Of a DNA stretch of 64,000 nt, positions 48,500 through 60,822 are shown piece by piece. Numbering within the stretch: position 1 is the first letter of the stretch; each line of letters starts with the position of its first letter. The notes beneath the pieces are model-generated. The model made no database searches. It was not told where the DNA came from and saw only the letters and a program-made list of their open reading frames with translations. Position numbers and translations under genes: made by a program. Source of the stretch: Drosophila miranda. Taxonomy: Eukaryota; Arthropoda; Insecta; Diptera; Drosophilidae. The DNA lies in NCBI RefSeq assembly GCF_003369915.1, contig NC_046674.1, positions 17,279,501-17,343,500 of the forward strand. The letters run 5' to 3'.

Positions 48500-48546
48500 A
48501 AGGTTTACCCAGGATACGGAAAAGCCGGAAAAAGATTTTAAAAAAA

Positions 48547-49338
48547 ATGCCTGCAAATAAAAAAATTGAAGGAAACGCTAAAGGTAAAGGAAGTACTCGG
48601 TTCTGCGGCCATCGGACAGTCGTAACTTATTTCTCATTTCGTCTCTTTTCAGCTGGGAGTATACGGGGGGATGCAGGATCGGTGGCAACCGCGACTGTGG
48701 TTCGGCGCCAAATGCCGCCGCGCGCCTGCAAGAGCAAGAGCCAGAGCACCGCCAGGCCCAGTCTTACTCCCAGCCGCCAGCAGCCCAGCCGCCAGAAGCC
48801 CAGCCGCCAGCAGCCCAGTCGCCAGCAGCCCAGCCGCCAGCAGCCCAGCCGCCTGGCCACGAAGCCCAGCCTGAAGCCGACCACCGGCTCCCAGGCGCCA
48901 TCGCAGACCATCGCAAAGTCGAGGCCCACCGGTCTCGAGACTATTTTTGAACTGCCCGGCGAAGAGGACGACGGGCCCACCAGCAGCCATTGCGTGGCTT
49001 TCGGCGAGTGCCAGCGCCGCGTCCTCGCCCTGGGTACGGGCGAAAAAAAAAGAGCCCTGTCGGAGAAGCGCTGCCTGAAGGTGCGCAACACCTTGGGCGA
49101 ACGCAGCACCCGGCACATGATGACAATGCGGAAGTTCCGCGCTACTTTTGACAGCGTAGTGCTCGGGGGCTCGGACGATGCAGGCGAGTCGGTCGGAGTC
49201 GCTCCCGCAGTCGCACCCGGAGTCCCTCCCGTAGCTGCTCCCGAAGTCGCTCGCGCTGGACGAAACGCCGTTAGAAATCAGCCGGCACCATTCGTGCGGC
49301 GCAGGAGCAGGAGGCTCAAGAGTCTGCCTCCGTTTTAG
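48547..49338 (+). CDS. Array gene copy 1: unrecognised basic PSRQQ-repeat protein (intact)
   Basis: Exon 1 is 48547-48583 ([12 protein letters not shown] + 1 nt), intron 48584-48652 (69 nt, GTAAAG...CTCTTTTCAG), exon 2 48653-49338. Spliced length is 240 residues; the intron is a multiple of three and open, so retention would give 263. Layout: Lys-rich start; five [10 protein letters not shown] pentapeptides (~residues 51-77); a Ser/Thr/Pro-Lys linker; a conserved-looking core with [36 protein letters not shown] and [15 protein letters not shown]; a Val/Ala/Pro stretch; and a basic end ([13 protein letters not shown]). There is no signal peptide or membrane segment, and short basic clusters suggest a nuclear protein. 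I recognise no family. Poly(A) signal AATAAA at 49490-49495. This is the only copy in the window that stays fully open in the expected frame. Confidence 0.7.
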   Translation: MPANKKIEGNAKGKGSTRFCGHRTVVTYFSFRLFSAGSIRGDAGSVATATVVRRQMPPRACKSKSQSTARPSLTPSRQQPSRQKPSRQQPSRQQPSRQQPSRLATKPSLKPTTGSQAPSQTIAKSRPTGLETIFELPGEEDDGPTSSHCVAFGECQRRVLALGTGEKKRALSEKRCLKVRNTLGERSTRHMMTMRKFRATFDSVVLGGSDDAGESVGVAPAVAPGVPPVAAPEVARAGRNAVRNQPAPFVRRRSRRLKSLPPF

Positions 49339-49495
49339 ATTATTGCACCTTCCACCCTCCACCTTCCACCCTCCATCTTCCCGAATGCGGCCAGGTGCTG
49401 GGCACCCTCCTCCTATCGCCCATCAAAGAGCCCCAGGTGTCTGCGAGAGATGGCTCCCGAATGTAAATACCACCTCTTAAGACAGACATAATAAA

Positions 49496-50210
49496 TCTAA
49501 TGAATAATGTAATATTTACTTTAAAACTGTTTTGATTTCATTGAAATGTTAGTTCAAAACTTAAACATGATAGAATTTTGTTTTCTCAATAGCGTAATAA
49601 AAAACTCAAGCGCTTGTCTACGGTCCAATTTCGTACATCTCATTCACGCAATTCCGACATGCTCACACGCACATTTTCGTTATCTTGTTGGATTTGTCCG
49701 CCTATTCTTTCTGCTCTACTCTTTCGCATTTAGAATGTACGGGGGGATTATGATGGAGTTAATAGAAAGAATATAATGGAAGATGCAGATTACTGTAACT
49801 ATAGGTGGCATATAGAACTATCCACTCTTCGACCACAATACATATAAACTACAGACTTATAAAGTTAGAGAAAAAACAAGTATAGAATAGATGGAATGGC
49901 TAATGGAAATAATATATTATAAAGGATGCTGTGGCAATAGCGCATAAGGCAGAATAATAATGATATGGATATAGCATGAATATATGTAAGTATTTATGGC
50001 AGATACTCCCAAAACAACTCTACTACTTTCTCTCGCACTAAACGCCTCACAAACTTAGCTACTTCTCCAGCAAAAACTCTTTCCAAAAGCTCAACAATAT
50101 CCAATCCCCTCCAGTGCAACACGGGGGAGAGCCCATTGCTCTTTTGCTTTCCGTTCGGGGGAACCCCACCATACAATGCAAAATCTTTCGTCCATTACCA
50201 TACAAAAAAA
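49496..50210. other. AT-rich spacer of the array unit (copy 1; repeated in each unit)
   Basis: Sequence between the poly(A) signal of the array gene and the next unit. It holds a 76-codon plus-strand frame (49546-49776) with no domain, and the small minus-strand frame listed above. Copies 3-5 have a run of eight or nine T where copies 1 and 2 have GTTTT (near 49579). Confidence 0.5.
49994..50176 (-). CDS. Small opposite-strand frame at the unit end (uncertain)
   Basis: A 60-codon frame includes a helix-like GLDIVELLERVFAGEVAKF segment followed by Arg/Glu-rich residues. It recurs at 55857-56039 and 58813-58995, and with a different N-terminus caused by a one-G difference at 52925-53176 and 61478-61729. 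It may be a remnant exon; no start context or domain supports it. Confidence 0.2.
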   Translation of the reverse strand: MYGGVPPNGKQKSNGLSPVLHWRGLDIVELLERVFAGEVAKFVRRLVREKVVELFWEYLP

Positions 50211-51479
50211 GGGTCGGAAACGATTCCTTCTGGACGTTACACACATCCACTTTTACCACAAATCTAATATACCCCAATACTCATTTTGAGTTTTGGGTAT
50301 AAAAAAGAGTACGTTCAATCTGGAACTGGTTCTAGAAGCACGAGCACTTCTCGATAGTTAAGCGATAGCGAACAAATTGCGAATAAACTGCGAGCAAACG
50401 CTCGAAGGAATCTACAAATAATCCCGTGCCACTAGGTTAGGGGTTTCTAGGTTTTATTTCTTACTAAATTGACGAACAAACTAAGAGACCTAAGCTGTTC
50501 CCTCAAGCGCACGTTCCCTCCACGATACCGATAGATGTCGACAATCGATATGGAATGGAAATCCAAAGATTTGACATCTTTTGCATACAAATTAATGACT
50601 GATTTAATATCGAAAACCGGATGGAGTATAGACAGGAAATAGGAAATAGTCCAATATTATAGCGAAGGCTGTGCAATACCAGAACTATACCATAACTATC
50701 CGTAACTGTCCGTAACTCTATCACTTCCAACACCTGTTGGAACAGCGAAAACAGATTTGAGTTCTTATCCCCTCGAAAGTTATAGCCGTGGAACGGGAAA
50801 TGGCGAAGCACTTGGGTTATTCTGCGCGTAGATAGACTTACAGCTCTTACAGACCCTCTGGGGTGGCTTCATAGCTGCCTCCCGGCACTTCTGGTTGTTG
50901 TACACCGGTAGGCACGAAGGATCATGTATGTCGGGGATCATACCTGCCTGGCCCCATGCCGATTGGGTTGACAATTTGGAGCTGGCAGATGGCAGGTTAT
51001 CCTCTTCTCGGCCCGTGATCGTTGGAGGACCCGCTTTGGGTGCCAGCCAGTCGGGTGCCGGCAGGACAACCCCAAAGTCTTCAGAGATTGCACATGCAAA
51101 AGATACACATGTATTCCGCAAGGGATTCATTCCTTATCTTGAACGTGGAGCGAAGGATCTTCTACGCGCATGTTTCCTTGATAGACTACACAGTACCAGG
51201 TACGAGGTACGAGGTACCAGGTACCAGGATGTTCCATAAAGCGTGGTCAGCCCCGCCCAGGACTGGGTCCCAGAATCCTGCGAGGCCGAGGCCGAGTCCT
51301 ACGCCTGCGGGGCATATACAATTGGTTTTAGTGCCAGTCTCTGATTGTAGCAAAGCCCACTCTGAACCTCTTTCAGTCTCGGGCTGTCTCTGTTTTCTCA
51401 GTCAGTTTTCATCGACTCGTTTGAGAAGTCGAAAGGTTTACCCAGGATACGGAAAAGCCGGAAAAAGATTTTAAAAAAA

Positions 51480-52269
51480 ATGCCTGCAAATAAAAAAATT
51501 GAAGGAAACGCTAAAGGTAAAGGAAGTACTCGGTTCTGCGGCTATCGGACAGTCGTAACTTATTTCTCATTTCGTCTCTTTTCAGCTGGGAGTATACGGG
51601 GGATGCAGGATCGGTGGCAACCGCGACTGTGGTTCGGCGCCAAATGCCGCCGCGCGCCTGCAAGAGCAAGAGCCAGAGCACCGCCAGGCCCAGTCTTACT
51701 CCCAGCCGCCAGCAGCCCAGCCGCCAGAAGCCCAGCCGCCAGCAGCCCAGTCGCCAGCAGCCCAGCCGCCAGCAGCCCAGCCGCCTGGCCACGAAGCCCA
51801 GCCTGAAGCCGACCACCGGCTCCCAGGCGCCATCGCAGACCATCGCAAAGTCGAGGCCCACCGGTCTCGAGACTATTTTTGAACTGCCCGGCGAAGAGGA
51901 CGACGGGCCCACCAGCAGCCATTGCGTGGCTTTCGGCGAGTGCCAGCGCCGCGTCCTCGCCCTGGGTACGGGCGAAAAAAAAAGAGCCCTGTCGGAGAAG
52001 CGCTGCCTGAAGGTGCGCAACACCTTGGGCGAACGCAGCACCCGGCACATGATGACAATGCGGAAGTTCCGCGCTACTTTTGACAGCGTAGTGCTCGGGG
52101 CTCGGACGATGCAGGCGAGTCGGTCGGAGTCGCTCCCGCAGTCGCACCCGGAGTCCCTCCCGTAGCTGCTCCCGAAGTCGCTCGCGCTGGACGAAACGCC
52201 GTTAGAAATCAGCCGGCACCATTCGTGCGGCGCAGGAGCAGGAGGCTCAAGAGTCTGCCTCCGTTTTAG
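51480..52269 (+). pseudogene. Array gene copy 2, frameshifted
   Basis: Exon 1 51480-51516, exon 2 from 51586. One G fewer in the G run after the intron (near 51597-51602) shifts the frame, so the product from the usual ATG ends at 51806 (about 85 residues after splicing). A second one-G loss near 52098-52102 shifts the end again. The rest of the body remains open from an internal ATG at 51653. Both changes lie in G homopolymers and could be sequencing errors. Confidence 0.55.
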
Positions 52270-54410
52270 ATTATTGCACCTTCCACCCTCCACCTTCCAC
52301 CCTCCATCTTCCCGAATGCGGCCAGGTGCTGGGCACCCTCCTCCTATCGCCCATCAAAGAGCCCCAGGTGTCTGCGAGAGATGGCTCCCGAATGTAAATA
52401 CCACCTCTTAAGACAGACATAATAAATCTAATGAATAATGTAATATTTACTTTAAAACTGTTTTGATTTCATTGAAATGTTAGTTCAAAACTTAAACATG
52501 ATAGAATTTTGTTTTCTCAATAGCGTAATAAAAAACTCAAGCGCTTGTCTACGGTCCAATTTCGTACATCTCATTCACGCAATTCCGACATGCTCACACG
52601 CACATTTTCGTTATCTTGTTGGATTTGTCCGCCTATTCTTTCTGCTCTACTCTTTCGCATTTAGAATGTACGGGGGGATTATGATGGAGTTAATAGAAAG
52701 AATATAATGGAAGATGCAGATTACTGTAACTATAGGTGGCATATAGAACTATCCACTCTTCGACCACAATACATATAAACTACAGACTTATAAAGTTAGA
52801 GAAAAAACAAGTATAGAATAGATGGAATGGCTAATGGAAATAATATATTATGAAGGATGCTGTGGCAATAGCGCATAAGGCAGAATAATAATGATATGGA
52901 TATAGCATGAATATATGTAAGTATTTATGGCAGATACTCCCAAAACAACTCTACTACTTTCTCTCGCACTAAACGCCTCACAAACTTAGCTACTTCTCCA
53001 GCAAAAACTCTTTCCAAAAGCTCAACAATATCCAATCCCCTCCAGTGCAACACGGGGGAGAGCCCATTGCTCTTTTGCTTTCCGTTCGGGGAACCCCACC
53101 ATACAATGCAAAATCTTTCGTCCATTACCATACAAAAAAAGGGTCGGAAACGATTCCTTCTGGACGTTACACACATCCACTTTTACCACAAATCTAATAT
53201 ACCCCAATACTCATTTTGAGTTTTGGGTATAAAAAAGAGTACGTTCAATCTGGAACTGGTTCTAGAAGCACGAGCACTTCTCGATAGTTAAGCGATAGCG
53301 AACAAATTGCGAATAAACTGCGAGCAAACGCTCGAAGGAATCTACAAATAATCCCGTGCCACTAGGTTAGGGGTTTCTAGGTTTTATTTCTTACTAAATT
53401 GACGAACAAACTAAGAGACCTAAGCTGTTCCCTCAAGCGCACGTTCCCTCCACGATACCGATAGATGTCGACAATCGATATGGAATGGAAATCCAAAGAT
53501 TTGACATCTTTTGCATACAAATTAATGACTGATTTAATATCGAAAACCGGATGGAGTATAGACAGGAAATAGGAAATAGTCCAATATTATAGCGAAGGCT
53601 GTGCAATACCAGAACTATACCATAACTATCCGTAACTGTCCGTAACTCTATCACTTCCAACACCTGTTGGAACAGCGAAAACAGATTTGAGTTCTTATCC
53701 CCTCGAAAGTTATAGCCGTGGAACGGGAAATGGCGAAGCACTTGGGTTATTCTGCGCGTAGATAGACTTACAGCTCTTACAGACCCTCTGGGGTGGCTTC
53801 ATAGCTGCCTCCCGGCACTTCTGGTTGTTGTACACCGGTAGGCACGAAGGATCATGTATGTCGGGGATCATACCTGCCTGGCCCCATGCCGATTGGGTTG
53901 ACAATTTGGAGCTGGCAGATGGCAGGTTATCCTCTTCTCGGCCCGTGATCGTTGGAGGACCCGCTTTGGGTGCCAGCCAGTCGGGTGCCGGCAGGACAAC
54001 CCCAAAGTCTTCAGAGATTGCACATGCAAAAGATACACATGTATTCCGCAAGGGATTCATTCCTTATCTTGAACGTGGAGCGAAGGATCTTCTACGCGCA
54101 TGTTTCCTTGATAGACTACACAGTACCAGGTACGAGGTACGAGGTACCAGGTACCAGGATGTTCCATAAAGCGTGGTCAGCCCCGCCCAGGACTGGGTCC
54201 CAGAATCCTGCGAGGCCGAGGCCGAGTCCTACGCCTGCGGGGCATATACAATTGGTTTTAGTGCCAGTCTCTGATTGTAGCAAAGCCCACTCTGAACCTC
54301 TTTCAGTCTCGGGCTGTCTCTGTTTTCTCAGTCAGTTTTCATCGACTCGTTTGAGAAGTCGAAAGGTTTACCCAGGATACGGAAAAGCCGGAAAAAGATT
54401 TTAAAAAAAA

Positions 54411-55201
54411 ATGCCTGCAAATAAAAAAATTGAAGGAAACGCTAAAGGTAAAGGAAGTACTCGGTTCTGCGGCTATCGGACAGTCGTAACTTATTTCTCA
54501 TTTCGTCTCTTTTCAGCTGGGAGTATACGGGGGATGCAGGATCGGTGGCAACCGCGACTGTGGTTCGGCGCCAAATGCCGCCGCGCGCCTGCAAGAGCAA
54601 GAGCCAGAGCACCGCCAGGCCCAGTCTTACTCCCAGCCGCCAGCAGCCCAGCCGCCAGAAGCCCAGCCGCCAGCAGCCCAGTCGCCAGCAGCCCAGCCGC
54701 CAGCAGCCCAGCCGCCTGGCCACGAAGCCCAGCCTGAAGCCGACCACCGGCTCCCAGGCGCCATCGCAGACCATCGCAAAGTCGAGGCCCACCGGTCTCG
54801 AGACTATTTTTGAACTGCCCGGCGAAGAGGACGACGGGCCCACCAGCAGCCATTGCGTGGCTTTCGGCGAGTGCCAGCGCCGCGTCCTCGCCCTGGGTAC
54901 GGGCGAAAAAAAAAGAGCCCTGTCGGAGAAGCGCTGCCTGAAGGTGCGCAACACCTTGGGCGAACGCAGCACCCGGCACATGATGACAATGCGGAAGTTC
55001 CGCGCTACTTTTGACAGCGTAGTGCTCGGGGGCTCGGACGATGCAGGCGAGTCGGTCGGAGTCGCTCCCGCAGTCGCACCCGGAGTCCCTCCCGTAGCTG
55101 CTCCCGAAGTCGCTCGCGCTGGAGGAAACGCCGTTAGAAATCAGCTGGCACCATTCGTGCGGCGCACGAGCAGGAGGCTCAAGAGTCTGCCTCCGTTTTA
55201 G
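54411..55201 (+). pseudogene. Array gene copy 3, frameshifted near the start
   Basis: Exon 1 54411-54447, exon 2 from 54517. It has the same one-G loss as copy 2 just after the acceptor, so the normal start runs out of frame and stops at 54737. The body downstream is intact and ends at the usual stop (55199-55201). The C-terminus has a few substitutions relative to copy 1 (for example RRTSRR for RRRSRR). Confidence 0.55.
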
Positions 55202-57342
55202 ATTATTGCACCTTCCACCCTCCACCTTCCACCCTCCATCTTCCCGAATGCGGCCAGGTGCTGGGCACCCTCCTCCTATCGCCCATCAAAGAGCCCCAGG
55301 TGTCTGCGAGAGATGGCTCCCGAATGTAAATACCACCTCTTAAGACAGACATAATAAATCTAATGAATAATGTAATATTTACTTTAAAACTGTTTTGATT
55401 TCATTGAAATGTTAGTTCAAAACTTAAACATGATAGAATTTTTTTTTCTCAATAGCGTAATAAAAAACTCAAGCGCTTGTCTACGGTCCAATTTCGTACA
55501 TCTCATTCACGCAATTCCGACATGCTCACACGCACATTTTCGTTATCTTGTTGGATTTGTCCGCCTATTCTTTCTGCTCTACTCTTTCGCATTTAGAATG
55601 TACGGGGGGATTATGATGGAGTTAATAGAAAGAATATAATGGAAGATGCAGATTACTGTAACTATAGGTGGCATATAGAACTATCCACTCTTCGACCACA
55701 ATACATATAAACTACAGACTTATAAAGTTAGAGAAAAAACAAGTATAGAATAGATGGAATGGCCAATGGAAATAATGTATTATGAAGGATGCTGTGGCAA
55801 TAGCGCATAAGGCAGAAGAATAATGATATGGATATAGCATGAATATATGTAAGTATTTATGGCAGATACTCCCAAAACAACTCTACTACTTTCTCTCGCA
55901 CTAAACGCCTCACAAACTTAGCTACTTCTCCAGCAAAAACTCTTTCCAAAAGCTCAACAATATCCAATCCCCTCCAGTGCAACACGGGGGAGAGCCCATT
56001 GCTCTTTTGCTTTCCGTTCGGGGGAACCCCACCATACAATGCAAAATCTTTCGTCCATTACCATACAAAAAAAGGGTCGGAAACGATTCCTTCTGGACGT
56101 TACACACATCCACTTTTACCACAAATCTAATATACCCCAATACTCATTTTGAGTATCGGGTATAAAAAAGAGTACGTTCAATCTGGAACTGGTTCTAGAA
56201 GCACGAGCACTTCTCGATAGTTAAGCGATAGCGAACAAATTGCGAATAAACTGCGAGCAAACGCTCGAAGGAATCTACAAATAATCCCGTGCCACTAGGT
56301 TTGGGGTTTCTAGGTTTTATTTCTTACTAAATTGACGAACAAACTAAGAGACCTAAGCTGTTCCCTCAAGCGCACGTTCCCTCCACGATACCGATAGATG
56401 TCGACAATCGATATGGAATGGAAATCCAAAGATTTGACATCTTTTGCATACAAATTAATGACTGATTTAATATCGAAAACCGGATGGAGTATAGACAGGA
56501 AATAGGAAATAGTCCAATATTATAGCGAAGGCTGTGCAATACCAGAACTATACCATAACTATCCGTAACTGTCCGTAACTCTATCACTTCCAACACCTGT
56601 TGGAACAGCGAAAACAGATTTGAGTTCTTATCCCCTCGAAAGTTATAGCCGTGGAACGGGAAATGGCGAAGCACTTGGGTTATTCTGCGCGTAGATAGAC
56701 TTACAGCTCTTACAGACCCTCTGGGGTGGCTTCATAGCTGCCTCCCGGCACTCCTGGTTGTTGTACACCGGTAGGCACGAAGGATCATGTATGTCGGGGA
56801 TCATACCTGCCTGGCCCCATGCCGATTGGGTTGACAATTTGGAGCTGGCAGATGGCAGGTTATCCTCTTCTCGGCCCGTGATCGTTGGAGGACCCGCTTT
56901 GGGTGCCAGCCAGTCGGGTGCCGGCAGGACAACCCCAAAGTCTTCAGAGATTGCACATGCAAAAGATACACATGTATTCCGCAAGGGATTCATTCCTTAT
57001 CTTGAACGTGGAGCGAAGGATCTTCTACGCGCATGTTTCCTTGATAGACTACACAGTACCAGGTACGAGGTACGAGGTACCAGGTACCAGGATGTTCCAT
57101 AAAGCGTGGTCAGCCCCGCCCAGGACTGGGTCCCAGAATCCTGCGAGGCCGAGGCCGAGTCCTACGCCTGCGGGGCATATACAATTGGTTTTAGTGCCAG
57201 TCTCTGATTGTAGCAAAGCCCACTCTGAACCTCTTTCAGTCTCGGGCTGTCTCTGTTTTCTCAGTCAGTTTTCATCGACTCGTTTGAGAAGTCGAAAGGT
57301 TTACCCAAGAGACGGAAAAGCCGGAAAAAGATTAAAAAAAAA

Positions 57343-58029
57343 ATGCCTGCAAATAAAAAAATTGAAGGAAACGCTAAAGGTAAAGGAAGTACTCGGTTCT
57401 GCGGCCATCGGACAGTCGTAACTTATTTCTCATTTCGTCTCTTTTCAGCTGGGAGTATACCGGGGGATGCAGGATCGGTGGCAACCGCGACTGTGGTTCG
57501 GCGCCAAATGCCGCCGCGCGCCTGCAAGAGCAAGAGCCAGAGCACCGCCAGGCCCAGTCTTACTCCCAGCCGCCAGCAGCCCAGCCGCCAGAAGCCCAGC
57601 CGCCAGCAGCCCAGCCGCCAGCAGCCCAGCCGCCAGCAGCCCAGCCGCCTGGCCACGAAGCCCAGCCTGAAGCCGACCACCGGCTCCCAGGCGCCATCGC
57701 AGACCATCGCAAAGTCGAGGCCCACCGGTCTCGAGACTATTTTTGAACTGCCCGGCGAAGAGGACGACGGGCCCACCAGCAGCCATGGCGTGGCTTTCGG
57801 CGAGTGCCAGCGCCGCGTCCTCGCCCTGGGTACGGGCGAAAAAAAAAGAGCCCTGTCGGAGAAGCGCTGCCTGAAGGTGCGCAACACCTTGGGCGAACGC
57901 AGCACCCGGCACATGATGACAATGCGGAAGTTCCGCGCTACTTTTGACAGCGTAATGCTCGGGGCTCGGACGATGCAGGCGAGTCGGTCGGAGTCGCTCC
58001 CGCAGTCGCACCCGGAGTCCCTCCCGTAG
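57343..58029 (+). CDS. Array gene copy 4, altered C-terminus
   Basis: Exon 1 57343-57379, exon 2 57449-58029. The start, repeats and core are open. A one-G loss in the run near 57959-57963 changes the last ~24 codons and ends the frame at 58029, before the usual stop at 58155-58157. Spliced length is 205 residues. This copy also has a 24-bp duplication (GTCCCTCCCGTAGCTGCTCC type) in the Val/Ala/Pro region and SHG instead of SHC in the core. Confidence 0.55.
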   Translation: MPANKKIEGNAKGKGSTRFCGHRTVVTYFSFRLFSAGSIPGDAGSVATATVVRRQMPPRACKSKSQSTARPSLTPSRQQPSRQKPSRQQPSRQQPSRQQPSRLATKPSLKPTTGSQAPSQTIAKSRPTGLETIFELPGEEDDGPTSSHGVAFGECQRRVLALGTGEKKRALSEKRCLKVRNTLGERSTRHMMTMRKFRATFDSVMLGARTMQASRSESLPQSHPESLP

Positions 58030-60297
58030 CTGCTCCCGGAGTCCCTCCCGTAGCTGCTCCCGAAGTCGCTCGCGCTGGACGAAACGCCGTTAGAAATCAG
58101 CCGGCACCATTCGTGCGGCGCACGAGCAGGAGGCTCAAGAGTCTGCCTCCGTTTTAGATTATTGCACCTTCCACCCTCCACCTTCCACCCTCCATCTTCC
58201 CGAATGCGGCCAGGTGCTGGGCACCCTCCTCCTATCGCCCATCAAAGAGCCCCAGGTGTCTGCGAGAGATGGCTCCCGAATGTAAATACCACCTCTTAAG
58301 ACAGACATAATAAATCTAATGAATAATGTAATATTTACTTTAAAACTGTTTTGATTTCATTGAAATGTTAGTTCAAAACTTAAACATGATAGAATTTTTT
58401 TTTCTCAATAGCGTAATAAAAAACTCAAGCGCTTGTCTACGGTCCAATTTCGTACATCTCATTCACGCAATTCCGACATGCTCACACGCACATTTTCGTT
58501 ATCTTGTTGGATTTGTCCGCCTATTCTTTCTGCTCTACTCTTTCGCATTTAGAATGTACGGGGGGATTATGATGGAATTAATAGAAAGAATATAATGGAA
58601 GATGCAGATTACTGTAACTATAGGTGGCATATAGAACTATCCACTCTTCGACCACAATACATATAAACTACAGACTTATAAAGTTAGAGAAAAAACAAGT
58701 ATAGAATAGATGGAATGGCTAATGGAAATAATATATTATAAAGGATGCTGTGGCAATAGCGCATAAGGCAGAATAATAATGATATGGATATAGCATGAAT
58801 ATATGTAAGTATTTATGGCAGATACTCCCAAAACAACTCTACTACTTTCTCTCGCACTAAACGCCTCACAAACTTAGCTACTTCTCCAGCAAAAACTCTT
58901 TCCAAAAGCTCAACAATATCCAATCCCCTCCAGTGCAACACGGGGGAGAGCCCATTGCTCTTTTGCTTTCCGTTCGGGGGAACCCCACCATACAATGCAA
59001 AATCTTTCGTCCATTACCATACAAAAAAAGGGTCGGAAACGATTCCTTCTGGACGTTACACACATCCACTTTTACCACAAATCTAATATACCCCAATACT
59101 CATTTTGAGTATCGGGTATAAAAAAGAGTACGTTCAATCTGGAACTGGTTCTAGAAGCACGAGCACTTCTCGATAGTTAAGCGATAGCGAACAAATTGCG
59201 AATAAACTGCGAGCAAACGCTCGAAGGAATCTACAAATAATCCCGTGCCACTAGGTTAGGGGTTTCTAGGTTTTATTTCTTACTAAATTGACGAACAAAC
59301 TAAGAGACCTAAGCTGTTCCCTCAAGCGCACGTTCCCTCCACGATACCGATAGATGTCGACAATCGATATGGAATGGAAATCCAAAGATTTGACATCTTT
59401 TGCATACAAATTAATGACTGATTTAATATCGAAAACCGGATGGAGTATAGACAGGAAATAGGAAATAGTCCAATATTATAGCGAAGGCTGTGCAATACCA
59501 GAACTATACCATAACTATCCGTAACTGTCCGTAACTCTATCACTTCCAACACCTGTTGGAACAGCGAAAACAGATTTGAGTTCTTATCCCCTCGAAAGTT
59601 ATAGCCGTGGAACGGGAAATGGCGAAGCACTTGGGTTATTCTGCGCGTAGATAGACTTACAGCTCTTACAGACCCTCTGGGGTGGCTTCATAGCTGCCTC
59701 CCGGCACTCCTGGTTGTTGTACACCGGTAGGCACGAAGGATCATGTATGTCGGGGATCATACCTGCCTGGCCCATGCCGATTGGGTTGACAATTTGGAGC
59801 TGGCAGATGGCAGGTTATCCTCTTCTCGGCCCGTGATCGTTGGAGGACCCGCTTTGGGTGCCAGCCAGTCGGGTGCCGGCAGGACAACCCCAAAGTCTTC
59901 AGAGATTGCACATGCAAAAGATACACATGTATTCCGCAAGGGATTCATTCCTTATCTTGAACGTGGAGCGAAGGATCTTCTACGCGCATGTTTCCTTGAT
60001 AGACTACACAGTACCAGGTACGAGGTACGAGGTACCAGGTACCAGGATGTTCCATAAAGCGTGGTCAGCCCCGCCCAGGACTGGGTCCCAGAATCCTGCG
60101 AGGCCGAGGCCGAGTCCTACGCCTGCGGGGCATATACAATTGGTTTTAGTGCCAGTCTCTGATTGTAGCAAAGCCCACTCTGAACCTCTTTCAGTCTCGG
60201 GCTGTCTCTGTTTTCTCAGTCAGTTTTCATCGACTCGTTTGAGAAGTCGAAAGGTTTACCCAGGATACGGAAAAGCCGGAAAAAGATTTAAAAAAAA

Positions 60298-60822
60298 ATG
60301 CCTGCAAATAAAAAAATTGAAGGAAACGCTAAAGGTAAAGGAAGTACTCGGTTCTGCGGCCATCGGACAGTCGTAACTTATTTCTCATTTCGTCTCTTTT
60401 CAGCTGGGAGTATACCGGGGGATGCAGGATCGGTGGCAACCGCGACTGTGGTTCGGCGCCAAATGCCGCCGCGCGCCTGCAAGAGCAAGAGCCAGAGCAC
60501 CGCCAGGCCCAGTCTTACTCCCAGCCGCCAGCAGCCCAGCCGCCAGAAGCCCAGCCGCCAGCAGCCCAGCCGCCAGCAGCCTGGCCACGAAGCCCAGCCT
60601 GAAGCCGACCACCGGCTCCCAGGCGCCATCGCAGACGATGCAGGCGAGTCGGTCGGAGTCGCTCCCGCAGTCGCACCCGGAGTCCCTCCCGTAGCTGCTC
60701 CCGGAGTCCCTCCCGTAGCTGCTCCCGAAGTCGCTCGCGCTGGACGAAACGCCGTTAGAAATCAGCCGGCACCATTCGTGCGGCGCACGAGCAGGAGGCT
60801 CAAGAGTCTGCCTCCGTTTTAG
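60298..60822 (+). CDS. Array gene copy 5, internally deleted but frame-restored
   Basis: Exon 1 60298-60334, exon 2 60404-60822, about 151 residues after splicing. A shortened PSRQQ region shifts the frame, and a second deletion of about 265 bp (joined at GCAGACGATGCAGG, near 60634) brings it back. The basic C-terminus is therefore kept, while the whole central core with RHMMTMRKF is lost. Promoter, intron and poly(A) signal are unchanged. Confidence 0.55.
   Translation: MPANKKIEGNAKGKGSTRFCGHRTVVTYFSFRLFSAGSIPGDAGSVATATVVRRQMPPRACKSKSQSTARPSLTPSRQQPSRQKPSRQQPSRQQPGHEAQPEADHRLPGAIADDAGESVGVAPAVAPGVPPVAAPGVPPVAAPEVARAGRNAVRNQPAPFVRRTSRRLKSLPPF

Noticed and set aside
48627-49362. Long minus-strand frames (163-260 codons) opposite the array gene
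   Set aside because: They arise from the GC-rich PSRQQ coding repeat read backwards (CWRLG, AAGLL patterns); the plus strand has the intron, promoter and poly(A) signal.
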